Made by a program: the position numbers and the translations under genes. DNA of 64,000 nt, taken from Pleurotus djamor. Taxonomy: Eukaryota > Basidiomycota > Agaricomycetes > Agaricales > Pleurotaceae. Positions 34,110-45,737 of the stretch are shown here, piece after piece. The DNA lies in contig JAPEVF010000007.1 of NCBI GenBank assembly GCA_029747585.1, forward strand, positions 123,654 to 187,653, in the 5' to 3' direction. Each line of letters opens with the position of its first letter. The first letter of the stretch is position 1. The notes below the pieces were generated by a model that made no database searches, was not told the DNA's origin, and saw only the letters and a program-made list of their open reading frames with translations.

Positions 34110-36965
34110 ATGCTTCTTCGTCGCTGTCGCCAACTTCTTTCTTTTTCTCGATGCGCTAGTACTTCCGCCACTGGTCGATCCTATGATGGTACATGCACTC
34201 CGCTCAATTCTTCCCCCTTGCTCACCTCCGGCTACCCTAATAGTGTGTGTCATCGGTGGAGGACATGCCGGGTGTGAGGCTGCTGCCGGTGCAGCGAGAG
34301 TCGGCGCGAAGACGATCTTGATTACGCAGAAACTTGAAAGTGTTGGCGAACTGTCGTGTAATCCTTCAATTGGTGGCGTTGGCAAAGGCACTCTCGTTCG
34401 CGAAGTTGACGCATTAGACGGCCTCATGGGTTTGGTGGCTGGTGTGTTCAGCCCTATCCGTCGTTCTGCACCTTCTAAAAGCTCTTTGTAGATCAAGCCG
34501 GTATTCAGTTCCACATTCTAAACCGGTCAAAAGGCGCGGCTGTCTGGGTGAGCTTTTGTCACACCACCCACTTGTGAACTTTGTCTTGACCCGTGCATTG
34601 CATACAAGGGTCCGAGGGCTCAAATTGACCGCACAATCTATAAACGATCAATGCAAAATATATTATTCAATTATCCTAATCTAGATGTTCGCTCCGGTAG
34701 TGTTTTTGATTTAATCCTCGACTCCCCGACACCCAAGGTCTTGGGCGTCAAACTAGGTGAACCAGTTCCCTCTGGAAACCAGAAACTAACTGATAAACTT
34801 TGAGACAGACTCTGGGGAGACGATCAGCTGTTCACAAGTCGTTATATGCACAGGGACCTTCCTTGGCGGCGAAATCCATATAGGTAGAACTATCGTTCTG
34901 ATCGACCTACATGATTTAATATATAACTCTCTTTCCTACTAACAGGGCAAAAACGCTTTCCGGCAGGCCGAATAAACGACGCGCCTTCGATAGGACTTTC
35001 AGCCTCTTTGAAGCAAGCTGGTTTCAAACTCGGTCGCCTCCAAACAGGGACACCAGCGCGTTTAGATGGGAACACTATTGATTTCAGCAACATGACAAAA
35101 CAAGAGGGCGACACCGTACCATCACCATTCAGCTACCTCAATTCTTCGGTTCCTAATGCGGTATGTGAGATGATACATCCTAACTATTCGTGAGGTTGCT
35201 GAGGAACGCGTTCAGCATCGACAGGTTGCTTGTTACCAGACTGCGACTAATGATGCTACACATCAGATCGTTCGCGATAATATACATCTCTGCGTGCATA
35301 TACAAGAAACTAAAAAAGGTTCACCTTATTCCTCACTTCTACATCAATCATAATATTCATGGGGTACTAGGTCCTCGCTACTGCCCTTCTTTGGAAGCCA
35401 AGATTCTACGTTTTGGGGACAAAGCCCGACATAATGTGTGGTTAGAACCCGAGGGATACGACTCTGGTGATCAATTTCTTTCCTTTCTTCCAATTTCCAG
35501 GCGTTACGTCTTTATCCAGATGTCATATATCCCAACGGTATATCGTGTAGTCTACCGGAAGAACTGCAGGAGCCCATGATGCGCACGATTCCTGGGCTGG
35601 AGAACGTGAAAATGGTTCGCCCAGCTTATGGCGTTGAGTATGACCACATCGACCCCCGCGAACTCTCTCGTAAGGTGTTGCGCTTTTCTTAATGCCAGAG
35701 GGTGCTTAGTTAGCTTTTAGCAACGCTGGAAACGAAACGCATCAAAGGTCTATTCCTCGCTGGTCAAATCAACGGTGCGACGCGATCTTTGATGACTCCG
35801 TCACATACTCAGCCCCTTGTGAAGGTACTACTGGCTACGAAGAAGCCGCTGCCCAAGGCACAGTCGCAGGTATTAATGCAGGCCTCGTCGCCCTTGAGCG
35901 TCCTCCTCTAAATATCACCAGAGCCGATGGCTTCCTCGGTGTCATGATTGACGATCTCATCATCAAAGGAGCGGAAGAACCCTGTACGTGACTCGCTCAC
36001 GAAGCATAGCGATTAAACTCAACATGCATGATAGATCGCATGTTCACTTCCCGTTCAGAATACCGTATGACCATTCGTAGCGATAACGCTGATATGAGGT
36101 TGACAGAGAAAGGTTTGCTTCCAAGCCGTAAAGCTTATCTTTTTTTAACGAAGCTCCTTTAGGCCGTATCGCTGGAGCTGTATCCGATGTCCGATGGGCT
36201 GCTTTCAAGGATACCCGGGAAACCGTAGAATACCTGACGAAGTTACTGCATGGTACATCTCTGACTCCCCAGGTTAGTCTTCACACCCATATCGCTTATG
36301 ATCGACACCTCAAGACGCTCTTTTTTCATTAGGGTTGGGCGGCTCATGGTTTCACAGTGCAGCGTGATGGTATATTGAGGAGGTATTAAGTCTTCGTCCC
36401 TTGTTTCCTATCTTCCTGCACGAAGGCTCACATTGATATTTCTTAGTGCGTACGATATGCTCCGCTACCCCAAGGTCAAGGCCAAGGATTTACAATGTGT
36501 GATTCCCGAATTGAAGGAGGTTAATCCCTCCATACTAGCGAGATTGGAGATTGACGGTATGTAAAACATTTCTTCCCTCACTTCGTTCCTTTTTAATCTT
36601 GTGGTTCTTCTATTCCCTCGGATGTGCCGTTCGTTGTGGTACAGGTCGATACAGCGCGCATGTGTTCCGACAGGAAGCCGATTTGAGAATCTTCATGGAG
36701 GATGAGTCGCTGGTTCTGGACCCACAAATGGACTATGATATGGTTACTGGCTTGAGTTCTGAGGTTCGAGAACGCCTATTCAAAGTCAAACCGACCACCA
36801 TAGTGAGCGCGTCAAATTTCCATCCTTGAGTGTGGTTCTGACGTGGCCTAGGGCGCTGCCAAACGAATGGAGGGCATGACTCCGACCTCTATAGTTTACC
36901 TATTGCGCCATGCAAAGCGAACTTTCAAACCTGTTGAAGTCGCTCAGCTGCCTACCACAAATTGA
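34110..36965 (+). CDS. MTO1: MTO1 (GidA/MnmG family), mitochondrial tRNA modification
   Basis: FAD-dependent enzyme that, with Mss1, installs the carboxymethylaminomethyl-type group on U34 of mitochondrial tRNAs. The N-terminus [17 protein letters not shown] is a basic mitochondrial presequence. After a 45-nt intron (34199-34243) comes the dinucleotide-binding motif [14 protein letters not shown], then [88 protein letters not shown] (joined across an intron), [22 protein letters not shown] and [18 protein letters not shown]. Stop at 36963-36965. About thirteen introns, all phase-consistent where checked; no defect seen. Confidence 0.94.
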
Positions 36966-37388
36966 CAGCGAAGTTAATCAATCGCCACCACGTCGAGGTG
37001 ATGAGACCCAATCATTGAGAAACTATCCCCGAGGCCGTACGCTGTCCATGGACGGCCGCAATGCAGATATCTTTCTTGTTTATGGTTCCCGTGATGCATC
37101 AACTGCGCGCTGAGAGGTAAAGGGAGAACGAACCATTACAAGCAATGGATATATCCCATCAGGACCCTTGCAATCGCCATTACAAGGCGACAAGGCGGAT
37201 TCCCCAACGATCGTAATTACCTTAATTCTTGTACCTATTGACAAACCTGACGTGCTAATACTCTAAAGAACCAAAGGACTGATGCCTCATGTGATTGGCG
37301 CCTTGAATCGAAGTTCTACAAATATTGGAGTGGATGGTACCTCCCACACCATATCCTCATTGCCTCACAACCACCCCGGTACGAATCG
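36966..37388. other. Intergenic, nothing recognised
   Basis: Spacer between MTO1 and the permease, both on the plus strand. An open frame here is only the alternative-frame continuation of the MTO1 end. Confidence 0.5.
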
Positions 37389-39652
37389 ATGGGAGCGTCG
37401 AGCAAGAGCACACCTCAACTAGACGAGAAACACGTCGTTGAGATCATCAACAACGTTGAATGCGACAACTCTTCGGGTTATAAAGCACCCCCTTCAAAGC
37501 TACTTGATAATACCCATAGGAAGCTCCAGGTGAATTTTATGGTCTTGTGCCCTCCTCAAATCCAACCAGTACCCCTCAGAATCGCCATATCCAATTAATT
37601 GGGATTGGAGGTGAATTTGCCAGTCTATCTGTCTCCAGCACTGCTTATTTCCTGGTGCCAACGCTCAAAGGCACAATTGGCACGGCGCTCTTCGTCCAGA
37701 TTGGCTCAGCCCTGACCAAAGGCGGTCCTGGTAGTCTTGTCATTGCATTCACGACGTGGTGCACCATCGTCCTCGCAATCAATAACTGCCTCAGTTTGTC
37801 CTTCCCCCCACATGTCCTCCCATTTGCAAATTGATCCCGTTGATAGCCGAAATGGTGACATGGATACCTATCTCCTCTCCCTTCGTGAGAGTCGACTCCT
37901 TATCTCTCGGCGGCGTGTACTTATGCCTTTTAGGTCCGATATGCAGACAGATTCGTAGACCCGGCCTTCGGATTTTGTGCTGGCATCAACTTCTTCGTCT
38001 TCGAAGCTATATTAGTCCCCTTCGAAGTTACCGCGTTCAACATCATCCTACATTTTTGGACCGACAAAATACCAGTAGAGGCTGTGATAGTAGTAGTGCT
38101 TTCGCTTTATGTGTTCGTCTTGCCTACTTCACACTCCGTCTGTAGCCACTGCCTAACCTATCGTTCAGCGCCCTCAACTTATTTGCTGTCAAATTCTATG
38201 GAGGTGAGTTCGCTCTATCCCGTTCACAAAAGCAGATCCAACTGTGTATCCAGAGGCAGAGTTTTGGCTCTCCATAGGAAAGGTCATCCTAGCTCTTGGG
38301 TTAATCTTTTTCACTTTTGTTACGATGGTGGGCGGAAACCCACTTCGCGACGTGTACGGCTTCCGAAACTTCGATCGTATGTTCTACTACCTTCCTTGTG
38401 GCACTTGTCTCAACTACATGGTCTTTAGCATCCAAGGTCGCTGGCGCGCCTTTTGCGGAATATATTGAAACAGGTTCTTTGGGGCAGCTCATGGGCTTCA
38501 TAGCGTGTCTCACCCAAGCCTCGTTTACGATCGTCGGTCCTGATTATGTCTCCATGACGGCTGGTGAGGCTGCCAACCCTCGGCAAGTCCTCCCTCGAGC
38601 CTTCAAAGGTGTCCTGTACCGCTTGTTCACGTTCTTCATTCTTGGTTCCCTATGCGTTGGTATCGTTGTCCCATACAACGATGAAAAGCTTCGATCGGCG
38701 ATCTCTAATGCTCGTCCAGGAGCTGGATCGTCGCCGTATGTCATAGCCATGGAGCGCTTGCAAATCCCAGCCCTTCCACATATCGTCAATTTCCTCATCC
38801 TGATCTCGGTTTTCTCGGCAGGCAATACCTACGTATACTGCGCTAGCCGAACATTGTACGGCCTGGCACTAGAAGGGAAGATGCCCAAAGTTTTGACGAG
38901 ATGTACACGTGCCGGCGTGCCGATCTACTGCGTTGGTGTCACAATCGGTCTATCATTGCTTTCGTTCCTACAAGTGTCAAACAATTCTGCCAAAGTCTTG
39001 CAATGGTAAGGAACATCATTACTTTTCAAGACACCTTCCATGTGAACGCTCATCTTCGGCTTCAAGGTTTGTAAACCTAGTCACTGCATCGCAACTACTC
39101 AATTATACCATCATATCGTTCACATACATATATTTCCATCGGGCAAGTGTTTGCTTCCTGTCTCAGTGCCATCTTTGTAACGAAGATCGATCTTCAAAGG
39201 CCATGAGAATCCAAGGCATCGATCGGGGAACGTTGCCAAAGCAAACTTTCTGGCAACCTTTTTGCGCGTAGGTTTCTCGTCGCAACCTTCTCGTTATTAC
39301 GTTCATACCCTTTGATAGGTACTATGCTCTCTTTGGTATGTTGATCATGGCTTTCATCAGTGGTTACGAAGTCTTCCTTCCGGGTCGTTGGGACGTCCCC
39401 ACTTTCATTTTTTCCTACACCATGCTTGCAGTCTTGCCCGTCCTCTTTGTCTTCTGGAAAGTTACCCGTAAAACCAAGGTTCGTACGCCTTAACGCAGGT
39501 TTGGATTCAATAACCTTTCCTTGTAGATGATCGCCCCAGAACATGTCTCATTTTTCGCGGAGGAGCGAGCAGAGGTAGATTTGTATGAGTCGACATACGT
39601 TGAATCGCCGGCCACTTCGATACCAGGCCGGATAGAACGCATGCTTTTCTGA
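37389..39652 (+). CDS. Amino-acid permease (yeast AAT/GAP1-type)
   Basis: Plasma-membrane amino-acid/proton symporter of the APC superfamily. After a hydrophilic N-terminus (MGASSKSTPQLDEKHV) comes the TM1 signature HIQLIGIGG-TIGTALFVQIG, restored by splicing out an intron. Next are AEMVTWIPISSPF, ADRFVDPAFGFCAG, NFFVFEAILVPFEVTAFN, GEAEFWLSIGKVI, QASFTIVGPDYVSMTAGEAANPRQVLPRAFK (TM6 region, characteristic of the family), SAGNTYVYCASRTLYGLA and a cytoplasmic tail ending in PGRIERMLF. About nine introns. The specificity (basic, neutral or general) cannot be judged. It is convergent with the PKS and may or may not belong to that locus. Confidence 0.88.
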
Positions 39653-39729
39653 GTAGATAGAGAGCGTATAGACCCGACTATTATGGCAATTTCAATGATT
39701 AAATAAAAGACCAAAACGTCACCAGGGGA

Positions 39730-39815
39730 CTGCCCCGGAGAGACTTGAACTCTCGATCTTCCGATGTCAAATGGAAATAACAGTCGGACGCCGTAACCAA
39801 CTAAGCCACGGGGCA
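39730..39815 (-). tRNA. tRNA-Asn (anticodon GTT) with a 12-nt intron
   Basis: On the minus strand the 7-bp acceptor stem TGCCCCG/CGGGGCA pairs perfectly, followed by discriminator G. The T-arm GAGAG-TTCAAGT-CTCTC is perfect. The anticodon stem TCCGA/TCGGA encloses CTGTTA, giving U33, anticodon GTT and A37; an insertion of about 12 nt sits right after position 37, the canonical place for nuclear tRNA introns. The D-stem is a three-pair helix with one G-T pair. Spliced length is 74 nt. The 5' end of the tRNA is 9 bp downstream of the PKS stop codon on the same strand. Confidence 0.9.
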
Positions 39816-39824
39816 CATGTAACA

Positions 39825-42800
39825 TCACTCTTTCATCAACAATGAGTTCGCCGACCTAAGTGGAAGGGATTCAAGGTATTGGCAACCAGCTTCTATCTGA
39901 CCGGAAACGCGCTGAATCTAGTGCGCGTCAGAGCTCCGCCAAGTTTATACTAAGAGCACAACGTACATTGTATTGTCGAAAGGGCTCGAAGTGATTGCCG
40001 GGTATATCAAAGACCCGCAAAGGTGCTGATGTCAAGACGGTCCACCCGACAGTGTCTAGCTGAGAGTCTCCGCGATCTGCTAACCAAGCAGGAACGTCAA
40101 TACCTGGAGGGTTATATCCGTCGCTAGAGCGGAGAAGGGCAATTGGAGGACCCTTCTCCCCAGTGATCCGGGGACTGTAACCTTCAAGGAGACGGGAGCT
40201 CAAAAGGATTTGGTTTTTTATAAGTTGGCCCAGTTCAGGACTGACAGCACGCCCCCCGAGATCTAAGACGCTGTCAACAAGGCGGCCTGACAGAGGAACA
40301 CGGTTGACTGGAGCAGGTGAATCGATGAGGAGTAGACCTTGGACAGGCACATTTCGGTTATCGAGTTGACGACAGACTTCATAGGCGACAGTCCCGCCGA
40401 AAGACCAGCCTGAACAGGATAGGACCTTAGTTGGACGTCAGCAAGGAAAATATATATATACCTCCAAGGATGACAGGACCAGATGTAGCCTTGCTTATCA
40501 GGTCAGCGTACGCTGTTGCCATTTGGACAACGGAATCCCAAGGCTGACAGCTGAGAAAACGGGGGTTAGGGATGCACCAAAGACTCCGATTGAGAGTAGG
40601 GAGGCGATCATAATAGTTTGTGAGCCCACTACCGTCATGGATGAGGAACAAAGGGATTTGGGTTGAACTTGCACTCTGCTGGATGCACCGAGGGATATCA
40701 TTTAATTTAAGTGCGTCGATTTGTGTTGATGAAAGAAGGGTCCTACGTGGAGTGGAGATGGGACTGTTAACGATAGAGGCTTTGTGGATGAGGGAATTCT
40801 TGTCAAGGTAGGCGTGTATGGCTTGTAGAGTGCGACATGTGATGAAGAAATCATAGGGTAGATCAAGTCCAAGGTGGGCCTTTAGAGTATGAAGTGCCTC
40901 GATGGACGCTAGCGAATCAAGGCCAAGCGATTCGAATTCCGAGTCATCTAAAATGTCCCTCGAATGAGTTTCTAAAATTGAAGCCAATACTTCCCTAATA
41001 TCATCGATGCGGATCCGGACAGAGTCATCATCAACCAAGGTGCGGGGAGTAGATGGGGTGCTGAGTGGCTGTTTAGGGAGACCTCGACGAAAGGGAGGTG
41101 TATTGGGCGCACTGACATCAAGCCCAGTAGGCGAAGCCACCACGCCGACAAGATCAGAGATATTATGGCATTCTGATATTGTTTGAGCACTGAGAGTAAC
41201 CATTGGGAAGGCGGCTTGCAATTGATTGAGGATTTCAATAGTCATCAAAGAATTTACACCAAGCTCATATAGGCTTCCGGACGTGTCCAGGTTGTGAGGG
41301 CTGACTCCGCACGCATCGGCGACGATTTGGATCACTTGCGTCGAAACGTACGAAAGGGAAGGATGCGATGAGTGGGGACTAGACCGGGCGAACTCAAGGG
41401 CGGGGAAGATGGGAGTAACAGAGGCATTGAATGCTGGTGGGGTATTTTCTGAGGTTCTGGAAAGGGATGATTTGAAAGCTGACAGGCGAACGCGCTTGAA
41501 CTGTATGCCCTTGATGTGAGCAATGATTCTGCTAGATCCCCGAGTCGATAGTGCATGAACTTCGGCCAATATGATCCCCTCGTCAGCTAACCATGCGTTG
41601 CTGCAGTATGCAACATAGCTTGTATCTGGCCCAATCTGGTCAGAAAGAATCCGCACCGCGCCGATTTGGCTGCAGATATACGCGAAATCCCCATTTTCGC
41701 GCATGTTAGCAATGAAGCCAGCCATGTGTAACAGTGCATCGAGGAATAGAAGACGAGTCTTGTAGTTGCGACTGTCCGAGCATCGGGGCAGTTGGATATC
41801 GGCGTGGCCTTCGCATAGATCCTGTGTGACTTTCAGGGACTGTAGAACACGATACTCCTTGCCGTATTCGACTACCCGAGGAAAAATAAAGTCGTAGATA
41901 GTCCTGGAGGTCAATCTCTCCGGGGGGCTGTCGGCCGAGCTGAGGGCAGCCATCTGACGACGGATGAAAGGAAGGCGGCGACGAAACTTCAAGGTACCTT
42001 GAGACTTCGGTTGGAATGAAAAGTCGCCATGGGCGTGTGTGATCTCATTTCTGGAGGGAACAGTACGAGAAGTAACAGTAATGTCCCCAGTACCGTCGTC
42101 ATTCATCTTAATGGTGCTGATGATAATGCGTGAGGCCGTCTCATCATGAACAAGTGGCGAAGGAAAAGAAATAGCACGGAATTTGGGTTCAGCGTCGTGG
42201 AAGGAAAGACCGAGGTGACGTCTTGCGAACTCTATAGCCACCAATGTTTGTTCGAGATACAACGACGCGGGGCAAAGCGAAAGGCCAGCAACGCGATGTC
42301 CAACAATCAAGTGCGCTAAGTCGTCGATGGGCGTTTCAAATTTGGCGACGTAGCCGTTACTCGGGGAGGGATATTGAAGCCATGAACCGAGTAAACCACG
42401 CTCGATGGTCGAAGTGACAGAAGCCGAAGTCTGAGGGGCAATGCCCGAGATGCTGGGATCTTTGTAGTCCACCCAGAACTTTGTGCGTTTAAAGGGGTAA
42501 GAGGGTAGATCGATACATGTCATCGCTGGCAATTGCGAAGCAAATACTTCACGCCACTTGATTACGACGCTAGACGTGAACAGTTGGGTTAGGGACGCGG
42601 CGAGGGTATCCCAGGGTTCTCTTCGATGATGCATGGAGGGTAAGAAGAGGCAATTCTTGGGGACAGTATTGATAGCTTTCAGCATTGGCAACATGCAAGC
42701 ATGAGGTCCTATCTCTATCCAGGCGACGTCCGCTTCATTGACTACTCGTTCTGAGAATAGATCACATATGCCCTCAGTGAATCGGACGGGTTCTACGCAG

Positions 42801-45419
42801 TGGCGGGCAAGGTAGCTCGCGTTGAACGTATTCTCATCGCCTGGATGGATGACCTTGCCATAAAGGTTAGAGATAATCGGTATTCGAGGAGGTTCGAATT
42901 TTGCCCGTTGTGCCAAGATGGTGAAGTTCTGTAATAGCGGCTGCATGGCGGGGCTGTGATAGCCAAAGAGAACGGGCAGAAGGCGTGTCTTGCAACGAAA
43001 CTCAGTCTCTAGGGAGGCTTGAAACTCCTTCAACGTGTGTAACGGCCCTGAGAGGACACAATCGGTATCGCTGTTATGACACGCAATAGCCAAGGAGGCG
43101 AATAGGCTAGACGACGCCAAGGCTTTGACAACATCCGTAGGACCTAAATTCGTCGCCAACATGCTCGTAGAATCCAAAGTGCACTTTTGTACCATCAGGC
43201 GAGCTCGACTGGCAACTAAGAAAAGTGCGTCGTGTAAAGATAGCACATTCGCAATGAGAAGTGCTGCATATTCTCCGAGACTATATTCAACCGTAGATGT
43301 ATAAATATGGAGTAGATAACGAATAAAATCAAAAGCGTACCTGTGTCCAACAACAGCGACAGGTTCCACTCCCCAGCTTGACCACAATCGTGCAAGTGCA
43401 TATTCTAAGACCGTCACAGCTATTTGAGAGGCTTGGATCTCCTCTAGCTTCGAGAATCGAATCTCACTTGAATCAGGATGGATGATTGGGAGGACTCCAG
43501 GGAAACCTGATTTGACCAAGAATTCGTTGCATTCGTCGACGATCTGCTTGAACAACGGCGCAGTCGCATACAAACTGCGTCCCATGCCGAAGTACTGGCT
43601 TCCCTGGCCAGAAAAAACGAATACCACTTGGATACGAGTCCGTCGCACCTGGGTGATCACTGAGTGGGACAGTCTGTGCGTAAGCTCTGCTTTTGAGCTG
43701 GCCTGGACGGCAGTTCGGAATTGATATAGTTGGCGACGGCTCGTCATTGTGTATGCGATATTATGGAACTCGACGCCATCACATGCCTGGCTTTGCAGGA
43801 AGTCAATGTAGCGAGCCTTCAGGTTGATCAGGGCATCTTCCGTCTTCGCAGATAATCCAAAGACGAGATGTAACTTTTTCCCATAGTCGCTGTAGGCACG
43901 GGGGACCAACTCCTCAACCAACATGGCGGCATTAGAGCCCGCAGATCCGAAGTTGTTCAGCAAGGCGATCCTCGGGGAGCCCTCATTTACGGTCCAGGGC
44001 GTTCGTTCCGTAGCAATGATAGCACACGAGGCCTCCAAAGGGGGTATCCTAGGATTGAGAGCGTGGAACGATAGCTGACGGGGGATCGTTCCGTGTTTCA
44101 TCATCAACAACAGCTTCGCCAAACTCACAGCACCAGACGCTGCTTCAAGATGGCCAATATTTGCTTTGAGAGATGTAATATGAAAATGGCTTCTGTGTAC
44201 CGTGCGACTGCCGAAGACATTTAAGATGCTTTCCATCTCGGTGGGATCGCCTGCCTGTGTTCCCGTACCATGAGCTTCAATAAGGGAAACCTGACGCGGA
44301 TCTACTCCTGAATTAGATAGAAGTCGCTTGAATAGCCTCTCCTGGGTGGGCGCATGCGGGTGCGTGATGGACTGCGATAGACCACTCTGATTGACCTCTA
44401 TTCCGCGGATGACACCAAGGATTTGGTCGTTCTCTGCAATGGCGTCGGAAAGTCGTTTGATAACAAATATTCCGCAACCTTCACTTCGCGAATAACCATC
44501 CGCAGAGCTGTCAAAGGGCTTGCACTGTCCCGTGGGGCTAAGAAAGCGAGCTTTATCTAGACCTAACATCATCTACGTCGAAAATTTGAGCATATAGTCT
44601 CCTCGATGGTAGGGAAAAAACAGACATCAGGACTGGAGATAACGTTGACACCTCCGACGAGCGCAGCTTTGCAGTCTCCGTTCATCAAAGCACGGCAACC
44701 TTGGTACATGGCAACGGTAGACGATGAGCAAGCCGTGTCGACGACGATAGAAGGGCCACCAAGTTGCATGGCATGAGATATTCTCCCGCTGAGAAACGCA
44801 CTTAGTGTGCCTAGGGTGAATCTCAAGTCAGTGTGCAGACCGAGGATCGCATGAAAACCAACACACCAGTGCTGTAATACACATCGATAGTGTCTCTCAA
44901 GTTATGGACATAATCATGCGTGGCGGCACCGATGTAGCATCCAAATTCGTCAGGATCATTGGTCGGGCTTGAGTGTGGTACGTAGCCTGAATTCTCCAAA
45001 GCTTCGTAGGCGCAATGTAAGAGGAGTCGTTGTTGTGGATCCATGCTCTTGGCCTCACGGGGAGATATACTGAAGAATATGTTGTCAAACTCGGCGACTC
45101 CATCAAGAAAGTTCCCTGTATGCGTCGTCATCTGTCGCTTTCCATCAGGAAAGGTAGTATTGTTGTAGTCTGAAACCTTGAAACGCCATTCGGGAATCTA
45201 GCAAGGATATTCTTTCTGAGTTCATCAAGAAGCAATTGGAAGCGTTAGGCTGACCTCTGAGACTGTACTTAGTCCTTGCTCAAGTAATTGCCAAAGCTGA
45301 TCCTTGTCATGAGCACCGGGGACGTTGACCGCCATCCCAACTATGGCGATTTGAGTTACGCTGGAAGGGGTTGCGTCTTGGTTTTGGGACCCAGAGAGAT
45401 TTGTGAAAGGACCGGCCAT
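39825..45419 (-). CDS. Non-reducing polyketide synthase (KS-AT-PT-ACP-ACP-TE), no SAT
   Basis: Iterative type I synthase for an aromatic polyketide, about 1,700 residues. Domains in order: KS beginning at residue about 22 ([10 protein letters not shown]), active site [17 protein letters not shown] and [14 protein letters not shown] with [10 protein letters not shown] (split by a 60-nt intron, 43281-43340) and YHSPAM; product-template domain with [13 protein letters not shown] and a downstream [13 protein letters not shown]1 with [13 protein letters not shown]2 with [10 protein letters not shown]; thioesterase with GWSFGG and GNHFEPF. There is no reducing domain. The starter-unit acyltransferase (SAT), normally at the N-terminus of fungal NR-PKSs, is absent and there is no room for it before the neighbouring gene. 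The last intron (39918-39966) joins RQYN to [16 protein letters not shown], with the stop at 39825-39827. Predicted product class: orsellinic- or resorcylic-type acid, by inference only. Confidence 0.92.
43281..43340 (-). other. In-frame, stop-free intron inside the AT active site
   Basis: Sixty nucleotides (GTACGC..GAATATAG) with no stop codon and a length divisible by three interrupt the codon for the AT nucleophile serine. Splicing gives GHSLGEY. Retention would give a full-length PKS with 20 extra residues between the histidine and the serine region, presumably without AT activity. Confidence 0.8.
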
Positions 45420-45737
45420 GACGAGATAAGGGTAGGAAACAAAGAGGTGAATTCGGCTTCAACTGATTCCACTCCGCCCCAACTAGTGCCCAGTGCCTCC
45501 AAACAACGCGTTGAGGATACCCCGAGGATGCGACTCGGGGGAGCTACCGAGATCATGCGCCTGGAAGCTTGAAGTTTGAGCTTCGAGTTCGATACGGACC
45601 ATAGGGACGTCCACACGGCGTAGTTACAACAGGAAAGAACATTTCCCCAAACTCGAGGTTGGATCGAAGATTGAATTTGAGACGCGATATACACGCCCAC
45701 GTGATACTGCTAATTATAGTATTTATTCAGTTTGAGA
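45420..45737. other. Spacer upstream of the PKS, part of a segmental duplication
   Basis: This is the only upstream space available to the PKS before the next gene, and it contains no SAT-like coding sequence. The part from about 45530 recurs near 48250-48500 as part of the tandem duplication that includes the decarboxylase genes (for example GAGATCATGCG and GAGACGCGAyATACACG). Confidence 0.6.

Noticed and set aside
40427..44572. Single 1,381-codon frame as a complete PKS starting MMLGLDK
   Set aside because: The apparent start is an internal exon of the KS; the active-site exon DTACSSS lies upstream and the TE serine lies downstream after an intron. Twenty residues of the frame are an unspliced intron.
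45356..45700. Possible SAT domain upstream of the PKS
   Set aside because: The translation has no GxCxG or other SAT feature; the segment is part of the duplicated spacer.
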